A stretch of DNA of 64,000 nucleotides from Chondrosia reniformis (lineage: Eukaryota > Porifera > Demospongiae > Chondrillida > Chondrillidae), in contig OX359199.1 of assembly GCA_947172415.1 (NCBI GenBank), positions 3,808,001 to 3,872,000 on the forward strand. Direction: 5' to 3'. Shown here one piece after another: positions 31,838 through 41,727 of the stretch (positions are counted from its first letter, which is position 1; each line of letters starts with the position of its first letter). Made by a program: the position numbers and the translations under genes. A model generated the notes under the pieces. The model was not told where the DNA came from. It saw nothing but the letters and a program-made list of their open reading frames with translations, and made no database searches.

Positions 31838-32270
31838 AGTGAGATTCAGTAATTCAGTATAATAGTCCTCCTTAATTGGCTGTGCATACGTATATACGTA
31901 CGTACATACGTACACACAGTACATACACAGTACATACTTAAAAGTCCTAAGAGTTTATCATGAATAATATCACACCATTTTCACAATGCCATATGAAAAA
32001 TTTAATACACCAATTTCCTACATGCTGTGCCTATCCTGTTTGGCAAAGATACATTCTGATCAATCTAAACAAGTTTGGGATGGTCATGTTAGGCAGAGAT
32101 ACAATGGTACAGCCCAAAGAGAGTGAAGTACATTGTTCATGATCAGTGTCAACTCTGTTATGGATGGGGAGGTGTATTATGAAAGCAGTAAATATAAAAT
32201 TTGGACAATGCAATACATCCATGCAGTTAATCATTTGTCTCTAGCCTGAACAATTTATCACAAATTTATT

Positions 32271-32314
32271 ATTCCAACGTTTCAATAACTGTACAGGGAT
32301 CATCATCAGGGAAT
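32271..32314 (-). ncRNA. Hammerhead-ribozyme-like motif (stem II decayed)
   Basis: Minus strand: ATTCC, then CTGATGA, a 19-base stem II region (GATCCCTGTACAGTTATT), GAAA, the palindrome ACGT with T as residue 17, then GGAAT. ATTCC pairs with GGAAT as stem I. The 3' side of stem II no longer complements GATCCC, so this copy is probably inactive. Confidence 0.5.
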
Positions 32315-32673
32315 GAAAAAACAGTGTTGTTGTGGCATATATAGCTAGCAATTAGCATTAACTGAGCACACCATGAACACTGGTCATGAGGTAGATTGGC
32401 CAAGTGCCATGGTTTTGGACTCCTATCAGGCTTTTTACCAAAGATCGTACCTGAAGTCTTGGTACATCCGCAAGGAGCGAGCCCCCCTAAACAGGGAAGC
32501 TGGTCCACTTCCACCTGTATACCTGGCTCTATTAAATAGCCAGTAATTACTTATACTGCTTATTACTTATCATTAACCACACACAATTAATTGTTTTAAT
32601 TGTTTTGATCTGGTTTGAACTGGTTAACACTTCATTTTGCTAGCTATATATGTCACAACAACACTGTTTTTTC

Positions 32674-32717
32674 ATTCCCTGATGATGATCCATGTATAGG
32701 TATCGAAACGTTGGAAT
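32674..32717 (+). ncRNA. Hammerhead-ribozyme-like motif
   Basis: Plus strand: ATTCC (stem I), CTGATGA, GATCC-ATGTATA-GGTATC (stem II with one bulged base), GAAA, a palindromic ACGT stem III, T17 at the expected cleavage site, then GGAAT closing stem I. A very short palindromic stem III is characteristic of the dimeric hammerheads reported from Penelope-like elements. Confidence 0.55.
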
Positions 32718-32768
32718 AATAAATTTGTGATAACTTGTTCAGGCTAGAGACAAATGATTAGCTGCATG

Positions 32769-33764
32769 GATAACCTACTTAGCCACACAGGCCTATTCAA
32801 AGATAAATGCAATACATATTAATGACAATAACTGAAATATACAAATGTTCATTGTAACCTTTGTTTAGGCTTTGTAAAAGTACGTACGTAGCTCCAATTA
32901 CATCCATAAATTGCAACGGTGACTTTGAGAGAAATTGTTATATTGTTAATATATACGTATGGCTTTTAATGTAGAAGTCAATAATTATTAATTATGTGTA
33001 AAGATTCTGCTTACACAGCCTCTAACTAAATTGTTAAGCATAAATCCATGATTCACATATTCCTTTTCCTAATCCTTTCTATTCCTTGCAATATATATAT
33101 AGACAATATACACTGATAGGTAATAGATCATGTGTAGAGAAAGAGGTATATAGTGATTGGTATTGCAGAGCTGTCTTCAGTTGCTGACACTTTGCCACTG
33201 AGATGTGATTGCAGCAGCAATAATCATTCCATCTTTAAAGTTATACTCATGTCAATCTCATTAGCTATAAAGGAGATACATTTAATCTTGAGCAATCTGG
33301 TTGATAGTGACTACATATGTAGATTATATATACTACTTATTGAGTATTTTCAAATGAGGGACAGGACAAGCAGGTTTATGCAATGAAGGACAGTCCACTT
33401 TGTCAAGAAGTAGGTATGGTTGTGCAGTACATCTGTATACGTTGGCTCACATTACACCTTTTAAGATCCAAAGTCCAGGCAATTTGTTATACATACTATT
33501 TTTCTAGTGGTAAAGACTACAAGTTAATCTGGTAATGGTACTACTTGTGTCAGCAGCAGATTCAGGGGTCTACACCCCCTTCTGAGTTTGAGTTTGTACT
33601 AGGCATATTTCCAACTTTTGGCTAAAATACCAGCCAAGCTGCCTCATGTACCTTCTCTCTGTCACACTCCTATATAACCTAGCCCCCTTAAAATTTTTTA
33701 GATCTACCACTGAATGTATTGCTTAATCATTATATTAGTTTTGTCATTTCAGGACTGGATTGGT
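32769..33764. other. Intergenic, nothing supported
   Basis: AT-rich sequence with TACGTA motifs. The plus-strand frame at 33153-33386 has no recognisable domain or splice context. Confidence 0.4.
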
Positions 33765-33768
33765 TTAA

Positions 33769-34537
33769 GGTGGCGGGTGCACCTAATTATCGCTCCTGCA
33801 TATTCATAGCTTCAGTGACCACAAATGATATTCATAGCGCAACCTGCCGGTAATAGGATCTACAAAAAGGGTCGCTTTTTTCATGTCGGTCGATAGTCTG
33901 TGGGCAGGTTGAGTGGGAGAAGAAATTTCCAGATCAAAGCTAGCGACAAAAGCGCGATGGAATACTGAAATATTCTACTTGAATTCGTCCACTTCCGCTG
34001 ATGACGTCACTACTGTAGTATAATCAAGTGGGATTATACTCTGTAACTTTATTTTACTGTCTTATTCCTGCATGCTTTATTTCATGTGCTTGAAAGTTTG
34101 TACAACTGTTCACTGTCACCCATGCTTTGATCACACGAGAGGAATTTCTCTATGAAGTACTGAATAATGAGAAAATGGCAGCATAATGGATACTTCTATA
34201 CAATGAGAATCTGTTTAGCCTATTTCCTGCCGTATTCCAGGAAATCCCTCTCGTATAGGCATGAAGTACTTCCTAAAAATGCAATTAGAAGCCCAGCCGG
34301 CGAATTACAGGGGAAAATGGCTGTACTAGGCGGTAAAAATACCTTCGTGGTTGGCTTCTTTTTCTACGGAATTCTCAGGAAGCAGTTGGCTTACAGCGTA
34401 AGAAACGTCGGTAAAGGTAATATAGATGTACAAATCCTACTGTGTATGGCTATATGTAACGAATTTGTTCGATGCACAGCACGAATGGAAGCAAAGAAAT
34501 GTTTTGTTATTTTAGCGTGAAAGGTGCACCTGCCCCC
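33769..34537. mobile_element. piggyBac-like MITE with TTAA target duplication
   Basis: The termini GGTGGCGGGTGCACCT and (inverted) GGGGGCAGGTGCACCT match at 14 of 16 bases, and TTAA flanks both ends (33765-33768 and 34538-34541). TTAA duplication with short terminal repeats is the piggyBac pattern. The internal frame at 34167-34520 shows no transposase similarity. The right edge abuts the family A MITE that starts at 34542. Confidence 0.75.
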
Positions 34538-34935
34538 TTAATGTGTATGGTTAAGTTACTTAGATTTCAGTATACAGTGGAACATGCCTAATGTGGTCAC
34601 CCAAGGGAGACAAACTTGCTGGCTGTAATACACAGGTGGCTGTATTAACAAGGTTCTCATTAATATTCATTGACAAAACACAAATTTGCATAATTGTTAT
34701 AGTTTTACCAAATACAAGATACATGATCATGAATAAAATATGGACATATGGGTAAGTGGAATGGTGTATAATATACTAATGCACTTTATACATGTTCTAT
34801 GTTGTGCTGTCCAAATTGAAAAAAACTCCAACAGTGTAGATTGCCTTGTGCTCTTGATGTTTAGCCATTGTTAGTCATTCAGGCCTTGTATGACTGATAG
34901 GAGGTCTTCAGCAAGACTTTCTTTTCCTTTTGTGG

Positions 34936-36052
34936 TCAAAAATGGAGCAAGTCATGTGAGATTCTAATGGCTTCATCAAATGTGTGGATGGTGTAATTGT
35001 TCACTTCCGCACTTGGGGTATCATTTTCACTACCTGCACCATCATCAACATCATTGTCACTATTATCCTCAAGTTCGATATGGCTATTGGATGACAGTTC
35101 TCCACTGATAGCTTCTTCACGCAACTGTGTACACAGATCTTCCATTGTTGTTCCTTCTGGCACAGTGGCATAAGCTGGCATGTCTTCCTCAGCTTGAATG
35201 TATTCCTGGGCAGAAATCGTTGGGTTAATGTGGTGAACTAGCTCCTCCAATTCGTCAACTTCAGTGAAGGGATCTGAAAGATGGTCTGTTTCGCCCACCA
35301 CCACGCACAGTTCTTGAAGCACTTAATGATTGTGTCTTCTTTGACTTTGTGCCATGCAAGTTTAAGCAGTCGAATGGCAGTCAGGATATCCACTGACTTG
35401 GCTATGTCAAATGCGGACAAGCTGGCTGACGAATTAATTGCTGCTAATATATGTTTGATCAAAAGTGCCCTCTACTGGCACTTGAAGCTTTGAATTACTC
35501 CCGCATCGAGTGGTTGCAGACGAGATGTGGTATTCACTGGAAAGAATACCACTTTGATGTTGGAAAATGTGGAGCTGTCTTGATAATCCCGAGGATGGCA
35601 AGGAGCATAATCAAGCAGAAGAAGAATGTGGCGGTCCTTGGGGAACACTAGCAGACTCTCCACCAACTGTGAGCATTTTTAAATTGTGGCGAGCTTTGAA
35701 TGACTGGAGCCAACCATTGGATGCCTTGAACCGGGAATTCTCGAGTCGTTCAGCAATCAAATGGGCCTCCTCCTGGAGCATTTGTCCTTATATGGGAATA
35801 TTCCTTTCCAGACCAAGCCAGTACCATTTGTAAACAACATCATCAATGTCCAGAAATTCAGTTCTTCTTGTCTTCATTTCCATTCTTTTCAAAATCTTTA
35901 AGAATCTCCTCCTTGGCTTTCAAAATTGACTGAATCTGTGTTCTGCCACAGCCAAAACGTTCTGCCAAAATTTGAGTTCCTTCTTTTGGGTGGCTCTTTT
36001 GGTACCTGATCACCTCCACACGTTGTTTCAAAGTCAATTCTTTTAAAGGCAT
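34936..36052 (-). pseudogene. Tigger/pogo transposase, internally deleted and frameshifted
   Basis: The ATG at 36052 opens a CENP-B-type N-terminal helix-turn-helix (MPLKELTLKQRVEVIRYQKS ... RFGCGRTQIQSILKAKEEI). The second DNA-binding helix region follows in another frame (EEAHLIAERLENSRFKASNG). At about 35650 the sequence jumps from LTVGGES to HILLLLDYAPCHP, so the segment with the first catalytic Asp is deleted. The remaining catalytic Asp residues are in LLLDYAPCH and QPLDAGVIQSFK. The end is an acidic tail (SHIELEDNSDNDVDDGAGSE). Several stops and frame changes rule out activity. Confidence 0.85.
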
Positions 36053-36135
36053 GTTAGAGGCACGAGTGTAGCTATAACGAAACGTGTTGGCGTGCAAGTA
36101 TAGCAGCTGCTGCTACCTAATCAAGCTTCGGCAAT

Positions 36136-36393
36136 ATGGCTGCAAACACCACTTCTGTATCTGTTTTTCACTTTATCTACGCATCCTTTATTCATGAGTT
36201 CCATGATTATAAAGACTTGTGGACACCGGAGCCAGGAGTAGTTTTAGAGGGGAAAGCAGAGCCGTCCAACCCATATGACCCAATGGCTATGGCGGTAAAG
36301 AAGAACGGAGAGGTTGTAGGTCACGTTCCAAGGTCATTAGCTCGATATACTCACTTTTTCCTCCTCAGACAAGGGAACGAGATTGTGTGTTAG
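36136..36393 (+). CDS. HIRAN-domain ORF carried by the Tigger element (truncated by a stop)
   Basis: The ATG at 36136 opens MAANTTSVSVFHFIYASFIH, and the frame continues EPSNPYDPMAMAVKKNGEVV and GHVPRSLARYTHFFLLRQGN. The P-x-NPYD-x-x-A-x-x-V...VG-H-x-PR-x-LA pattern is that of HIRAN, a DNA-end-binding domain known from HLTF and Rad5-type proteins. A TAG at 36391-36393 ends it, but the same frame continues plausibly (VTGSPVNRGIGLRHG), so the original was probably longer. It is transcribed away from the transposase, between it and the right terminal repeat. The domain call rests on motif recognition; its role in transposition is unknown. Confidence 0.65.
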   Translation: MAANTTSVSVFHFIYASFIHEFHDYKDLWTPEPGVVLEGKAEPSNPYDPMAMAVKKNGEVVGHVPRSLARYTHFFLLRQGNEIVC

Positions 36394-37189
36394 GTCACTG
36401 GCAGCCCTGTGAATCGTGGCATTGGTCTCAGGCATGGTTCGATCGACACCAGAACATTGTAAGAAGGCTGCAAGAGTCAATGAAGGAGTAAAGGAGACTC
36501 TTTAGAATATTTTAGTGATAAATAGTTGTCATTTATTTACTTTCAAATCTGTATGGACGCATTACAGAGTAGAGAAATCCCTTCAGGGCCACGGAAAGGC
36601 GACCGCTATACGCATTACGCCGGTGACTGCATTTACAAGGTGTCGATGTGTATTTCAATATGGTGGATTGTTCGGGAGTATACGTTTGCAACCAGAAAAG
36701 GGAGGTGACCGCTTTAATAAAGTGACCGCTTACTCAGGTTCCACTGTACTGCAACTTCTGTATGATTAGCCTTATCATATAATCACTGTCTTGTTTCGTT
36801 ACTTTTTGCAGATGTATTAGTGAACACTGCCATTCCTACTTCTAGCATCATTATTGTAAATGTTTTGTATTCCCCATTTTTCTTCTTAATATTATTTGTT
36901 TTAAATTGATTTGAAAGTTTCCTTGGGGTAAATCTCGAAATAAGGTATTTGACAAGAGAAACATGCTGAAAACCCATGATCTCTTAATTAAAAATGGCAT
37001 CCGAGAAGACCACAATTTTAGTTTTCACAATTAAAATACTTCTTGTAGAGCGCATTCAGATTTAGGGCTGTCTATTCTCTTCTTAGGAAATATTTATGAC
37101 GATTTATATATAACTTGTATGTGCCCGCATATGTTCGCATATTAGCGCTAGTCTATTCAATAAAAGAAGAAAAAATTGCATATATACTG

Positions 37190-37285
37190 AAATTTAAATA
37201 ACTTAACCATACTCTTCTGTGTTTGGGCGCAACAAGCTGAATTAGGAATAGTGCGCCCAAACACAGAAGTATATGGTTAAGTGTC
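37190..37285. repeat. Isolated hairpin from MITE family A
   Basis: ACTTAACCATACTCTTCTGT-GTTTGGGCGCA faces TGCGCCCAAACACAGAAGTA-TATGGTTAAGT with a short loop. It is the central stem of family A standing alone beside copy 4. Confidence 0.85.
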
Positions 37286-37298
37286 CACTGATACTCAC

Positions 37299-37400
37299 AT
37301 ATTTGATGAATGCACGTATGTAGTTCATGTGAACCCTCTTGGTGTCATGGTCATCCTGACGATGATTGTTCCCACTCAGTATTACCAGATGGTCCTTAGT
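37299..37400 (-). CDS. Orphan internal exon, unidentified
   Basis: A minus-strand acceptor (TTGCCTAG) and a GTGAGT donor bracket exactly 34 codons in phase 0-0, encoding TKDHLVILSGNNHRQDDHDT followed by KRVHMNYIRAFIKY. The composition and splice signals look genuine, but the partners are missing: MITE and Tigger sequence occupies the downstream side. It may be a remnant of a gene destroyed by the insertions, or part of one with long introns. Confidence 0.45.
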
Positions 37401-37610
37401 CTAGGCAACCCAAAATCAAAACACAAATATATAAGTGCTATACTATCTCTGTCTTAGTGACATGCTAAATTGCAATACAAAACAGAAAACATAATAAATT
37501 GTATGCATTGTTCATCTTATATTACGGCAATAATCATCGATAACATATTATATCAGGAATTCCTCTAAATACAGGCAATCTTGTATGTACTTTAGCTTCT
37601 GGGGTTACTG

Positions 37611-37660
37611 TTGGTTTAGATGGTGTAGATAATGTAGATGGTGTAGATGGTGTACAGAGA
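37611..37660. repeat. GATGGTGTA short tandem repeat
   Basis: GATGGTGTAGATAATGTAGA-TGGTGTAGATGGTGTA units. A separate (GATA)n tract lies at 37901-37920. Confidence 0.8.
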
Positions 37661-38051
37661 CAGTACCAAATCAGATCAGAGTAAAAGTAGGCAAACAATA
37701 CACCATCTCCAACTCTTAGATTCTACACCATCTGTAAAGGTTCATCGCATAACAGCTATTACACAATAGTCACCATTAAGACACATCTACCAACGTTATG
37801 TATAAATACAATGTTTTTGGCGGCTTTTGAGAAAGGATGGATAAGCGGTGCAAAATCACCACTGCAGTAAGGGCAAGGCCCCCTTTCGAGTTAGTGTTTA
37901 GATAGATAGATAGATAGATACCGTACACATGTTTAATTTTCTCACTACCTACACAAATCCAGTGAACTAAAACTTGCGAAGTATACTTTTGGTGAGTTTA
38001 CCATTCTTTGGTTGCATGTGCATAATAGGCGGGGAACTTCTGCTCTTCTAG

Positions 38052-41000
38052 ATCATGTGTTCACGGCAACTTCGGGAATCAGTCATGTCTCTAACAGCAT
38101 AGGAAAGCCGATGGGGAAGTCATTTCTAGAAGGATTTAATGGTAGGGATTATGCCAAATATAGCCTCAATTATATAGTTTAAACTTTATTGTTTATTCCT
38201 TTTAGGAACCATCTTTGCCTATGGCCAAGCTGCCACTGGTAAGACGCACACTATAATGGGTAGCGAAACAGAACCTGGCATAATACCATCCGCCATAATG
38301 GAAATGTTTGGTTATATTGCTGAAATGGTGAGTTAATTGCACTTAATATTATCAAATTGACATACTTGGAAACACATGTACATTTCAGTCAGAGAAATGA
38401 GAATTTATCATATGGCTGTCCTACCTTGAACTTTATAACGGAGGGAGACAGGGAATTGTGCACAACAGCATTGTACCATACATTAATTCTTTTTCGTGCA
38501 TGTACCCAATGCCTTGTATTGATCTTACTGTAGCCATAAATGTAAACCAAACTGCAACTTCATTTTACATAATAAAAGAGATACAACACTTGTGTAATTC
38601 TAATTTACTTGCTAAATTAGATGCTGACTGACCTTTTGGATGCTACACCGAAGATAATTTCAATAAGGACTAATTCAAGGGTAACACAAATACTTGTGTA
38701 AACATGTCTTGGTATTCAACTTTTGATGTGTATAAGTATGTAAATTTCACTATAGGGTAGAAATTTGAATTGTAACCTCTCAGAGTTTGTAGTTCAAAAC
38801 ATTCAAGAAGCTTTAGAATATATAAGAACAGGAGAAGGCACGTTTTACTATATCCTAACTGAACGCATGTCTACATGGTTTACAAAAAACCCTAGTGATA
38901 TTGTGTGTATATGTATAATTCATAGATGCTAGAAGGGTTGCTTCTACAGTAATGAACGACCGAAGCTCCATATCCCATGTTATCTTTAGGCTAATGCTGG
39001 AAAGCCAGGAGATAGGTGGGGATATGATTAAGATATCAGAATTGGTGAGTTGAGTTTTACTGTTTGATTATTGATATGGTTATACGTACGTATGTACACT
39101 AACTCAGCTTTTATATGCATTTGATTTCCTTAAAGTGTAATGTCCGTAATGTAATGGTAGTAGCTTTACTAACACTGATTGTATGTAGAACCTTGTTGAC
39201 TTAGCTGGAAGTGAAAGGCTCCAAGGGTCCACTCAAAGTGACAGATTCAAAGAAGGAGTTAGCATTAATCTAAGCCTCCTCCGCCTAGGCTGTATAATCA
39301 ATCAACTTAGTAATGGAGAAAGGTGTGTATGCATTTGTGGGGAGACTCCTACTGAGGAAGCATTCATTTTGTGTAACCCTCATACACCTCCACCTGTGTG
39401 TACAGTAAGCAAGGGTTGTGAATATGTAAATCTTGTAATGGCCTGATTGGCTAGGTAAATCTGACATGCTTAAATGTGATCACACTAGCCATATAATTTA
39501 ATAGCTTACAGCTACCTTAATTACTGTGTGACAAGAAAAGCACTCTAGACTAGATAAATGAGGTAGGATACAAGGATTTCATCTAGCTTATCTTTGACTT
39601 GAGTGTCTGAAGGCACAGTCTGCATGGTCTCAAAGATTGCTTTATATTGTGTACTTACGTACATACGTATGTGTGCCACTGTATTACATTTATATTTATT
39701 GATATATAGTGGTATTGCCTTCAGAGGATCTCAGCTTACCAGGCTCCTTTAGAATTCGATTGGTGGCAATGCTAAAACATCAATCATTTGTACGATAGCT
39801 CCAACCATGTCTAAAGAAACGCTGAACACGTTGAATGTTAGTAACTGCATGCATATGATGGGTGACAGGTGGTGATGATATTGTTATTGCTGTAGAAGAC
39901 TAATTAATGTATAGGTGGTAATGTTAATTGAGAATGTCATTTGAAATCAGATCTAAGGCTGTCCATTCTTCTACAAACACAACAACAATATCTCCACCAC
40001 CTGTCACAAATCAACTATACTTAAACACTAGTTTATTCCTCCTCAGTTATAATTGCTTATGAAGGCCTTTTGTTGAAATGTTCTAAAGAATATCTTGATG
40101 GCTGAACCTCATTAATCTATAATTCATTATGATTGCAACAAATACTTCATATCATTCATACAAGAATTTTGTTTAAATAGACCGTGTTACTATAGCAATA
40201 CTACTTTTGATGAAGTTCTTTGATAGACCTTATCAAACAGTGGTGTATGGATAATTTCATTTGTTCAATTGTGTATGTAGTTTGCTTCCAGAGCAATGAA
40301 CATTAAAAAGAAGCCAAAAGTGAGAGAGGTACTCACGGATGAGGAGTCTCTTTCTAGACGTCTGGACACCCTTTAAAAGGAAATTGATTATCTGAATTTG
40401 AAGTGTGAAAGCAAACATGAATCTGATTCAGAAATCATTTTAAAGGTAACTATTTGAACAAATTTTTAACCTTTGTAGGTGTATGCTCTGTCAATGTTCT
40501 TTAGATGCTACATGTATGCGTATGTACAGTAGTGATTGAAATCCCTTAATCATACTAAATGCATGTTCTGCTATGGTAATATTTACTAGTGTGATTAAAT
40601 TGTGGTACTTGTCTGAGTGCTATAATCAACAAATATGCTACAATACTTTATAATTCGTGTAAATTAACATTTGTTAACTAGTAATATGTATGTATTATAT
40701 TTGAAGGAGTCACTTACATCAAAAGATGCATGTCGAAATATTGATGCAATAGAGGGAAAAGGCAGAATTAGAGCGAAAACTGGAATTGGTAAAGATAGTA
40801 GTGTTAACCATGCATATATACATATATACATTCCTACTTTACATTGGTAATTGTTAAGGAATAATGTATATAGTGTAGGTACGTGTATATGTAGTGCGTT
40901 AGAAGTCTGTTATGAGCACGGTATATGTACATATGTACGTCTCAAATGCATGTATATGTATATAATATGTGGTGCAATTGTAATCATATCAGATGTATGT

Positions 41001-41326
41001 TAGAGTAAGGTTGCATATTGTATCCAGATCCTTGGAAGAAACGAAACCAAAGTTTCAAAGCAAGCCCTCAGAAGAACATCATTTATCTCCATATTCAGTG
41101 AAATAATCTTTGAAAGTGGTGATGAATTAGATGACATTTCAGGGTCACCAGAGAAGAACACTGACAACTGCGTAGCTACTCAAACTAATTTAATGCCAGT
41201 TGTAGACACTTCTGATGCTACTATAGAAACGGCCTACCCCAATCCTGAGTTGAAAGTGGCAGCGCTCATGAAGCATTTAACCGAAAAAGACAACATTATG
41301 AGTGACATGAAAAAGGACATGAAAAG
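38052..41326 (+). pseudogene. Kinesin-7/CENP-E-like motor, interrupted by in-frame stops
   Basis: Exons: 38052-38141, 38206-38327, 38389-~38473, 38621-38680, 38756-~38837, 38926-39044, 39189-39322, 39710-39836, 40281-40445, 40707-40788 and 41028-41326. The motor is recognisable: FDHVF-like start, P-loop GQAATGKT, switch I NDRSSISH, switch II DLAGSE, then NSIGGNAKTSIICTIAPT and the neck region FASRAMNIKKKPKV. Human CENP-E is the closest match I recall. Three exons contain stops: TGA at 38398, TAG at 39750 (Q of LLQNS in relatives) and TAA at 40374. The first motor exon (VRVRPL region) was not found. Splice sites are otherwise well kept, so inactivation seems recent. Downstream coiled-coil pieces are at 42262-42529. 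Confidence 0.85.
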
Positions 41327-41727
41327 GTAGTATTTTATATATACAAGACAAGATTTGACCATAGTGTACATGATTTGTGGTGTTATATTTCTGGCGGTGA
41401 TATAATTGGATCCCTTCCCTTAATCAGTGTAGGGGGAGATTTGTTTGTATAATAAACAGTCTTTTTTCTTATCAGTAGATTATTTGGTGACATATAGGGG
41501 CAAAACACAGTCTCTATCAAATGTGTGCGAGGGACAATGGATTTTGTTGTCTTTGTAGGTATCTTAGACAGGTGTGACCATTCATTTAAGCACTGAACCA
41601 AATGTTGACAGGCAACTACCCGCCGTATATACGTAAACTGTTTCAAAAATTCCCTGCATTGTTTCTGTTAAAATACAAGCTTAAAAGACTAAAGCAGAAC
41701 CATCTCAAAGATACGTTTGGTGCAGCA

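Larger units (their letters stand above)
29416..32207. other. Gene-poor AT-rich region
   Basis: Holds a hairpin at 30036-30116, an exon-like fragment at 31570-31721 and a perfect palindrome at 31796-31837. Otherwise I see no gene; the open frames in this stretch (for example 30149-30406 and 30663-30893 minus) have no recognisable domain or splice context. Confidence 0.4.
32208..32768. mobile_element. Element with about 130-bp inverted termini and two hammerhead-like motifs
   Basis: The left arm (CCATGCAGTTAATCATTTGT ... GTTGTTGTGGCATATATAGC) is matched in inverted form at about 32640-32768. Both arms carry the ATTCC-CTGATGA...GAAACGTT-GGAAT layout described at 32271 and 32674. The inner part has no ORF of note. 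The arrangement resembles termini of a Penelope-like or retrozyme-like element, now without a body. Confidence 0.65.
34575..36746. mobile_element. Tigger/pogo-type DNA transposon, TA-flanked, complete ends
   Basis: Both ends start CAGTGGAAC: the left continues ATGCCTAATGTGGTCAC and the right, inverted, CTGAGTAAGCGGTCAC. TA flanks each side, as expected for the Tc1/mariner-pogo superfamily. Inside are a broken minus-strand transposase and a plus-strand HIRAN ORF starting 83 bases beyond it. The element is 2172 bp, with an internal deletion in the transposase, so it would depend on another copy. Confidence 0.85.
34542..37175. mobile_element. Foldback MITE, family A, copy 4, split by a Tigger insertion
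   Basis: TGTATGGTTAAGTTACTTAG and the following bases up to the TA at 34573-34574 continue at 36747 with TACTGCAACTTCTGTATGAT. This matches copy 3, where the corresponding sequence is uninterrupted. The right part then follows copy 3 through GTAGAGCGCATTCAGATTTA and CATATTAGCGCTAGTCTATT. The 5' portion of the MITE is missing at the junction with the piggyBac-like element. Confidence 0.8.

Noticed and set aside
34167-34520. 117-codon frame inside the TTAA-flanked MITE
   Set aside because: No similarity to piggyBac transposase, no splice logic, and composition like its surroundings.
38398-40376. Alternative genetic code or stop-codon recoding suggested by TAG/TAA at Gln positions of the kinesin-like gene
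   Set aside because: Intact neighbours (PSMD11, AF10, RBM45) end at normal TAA, TAG and TGA codons and have no internal stops, so a pseudogene is simpler.
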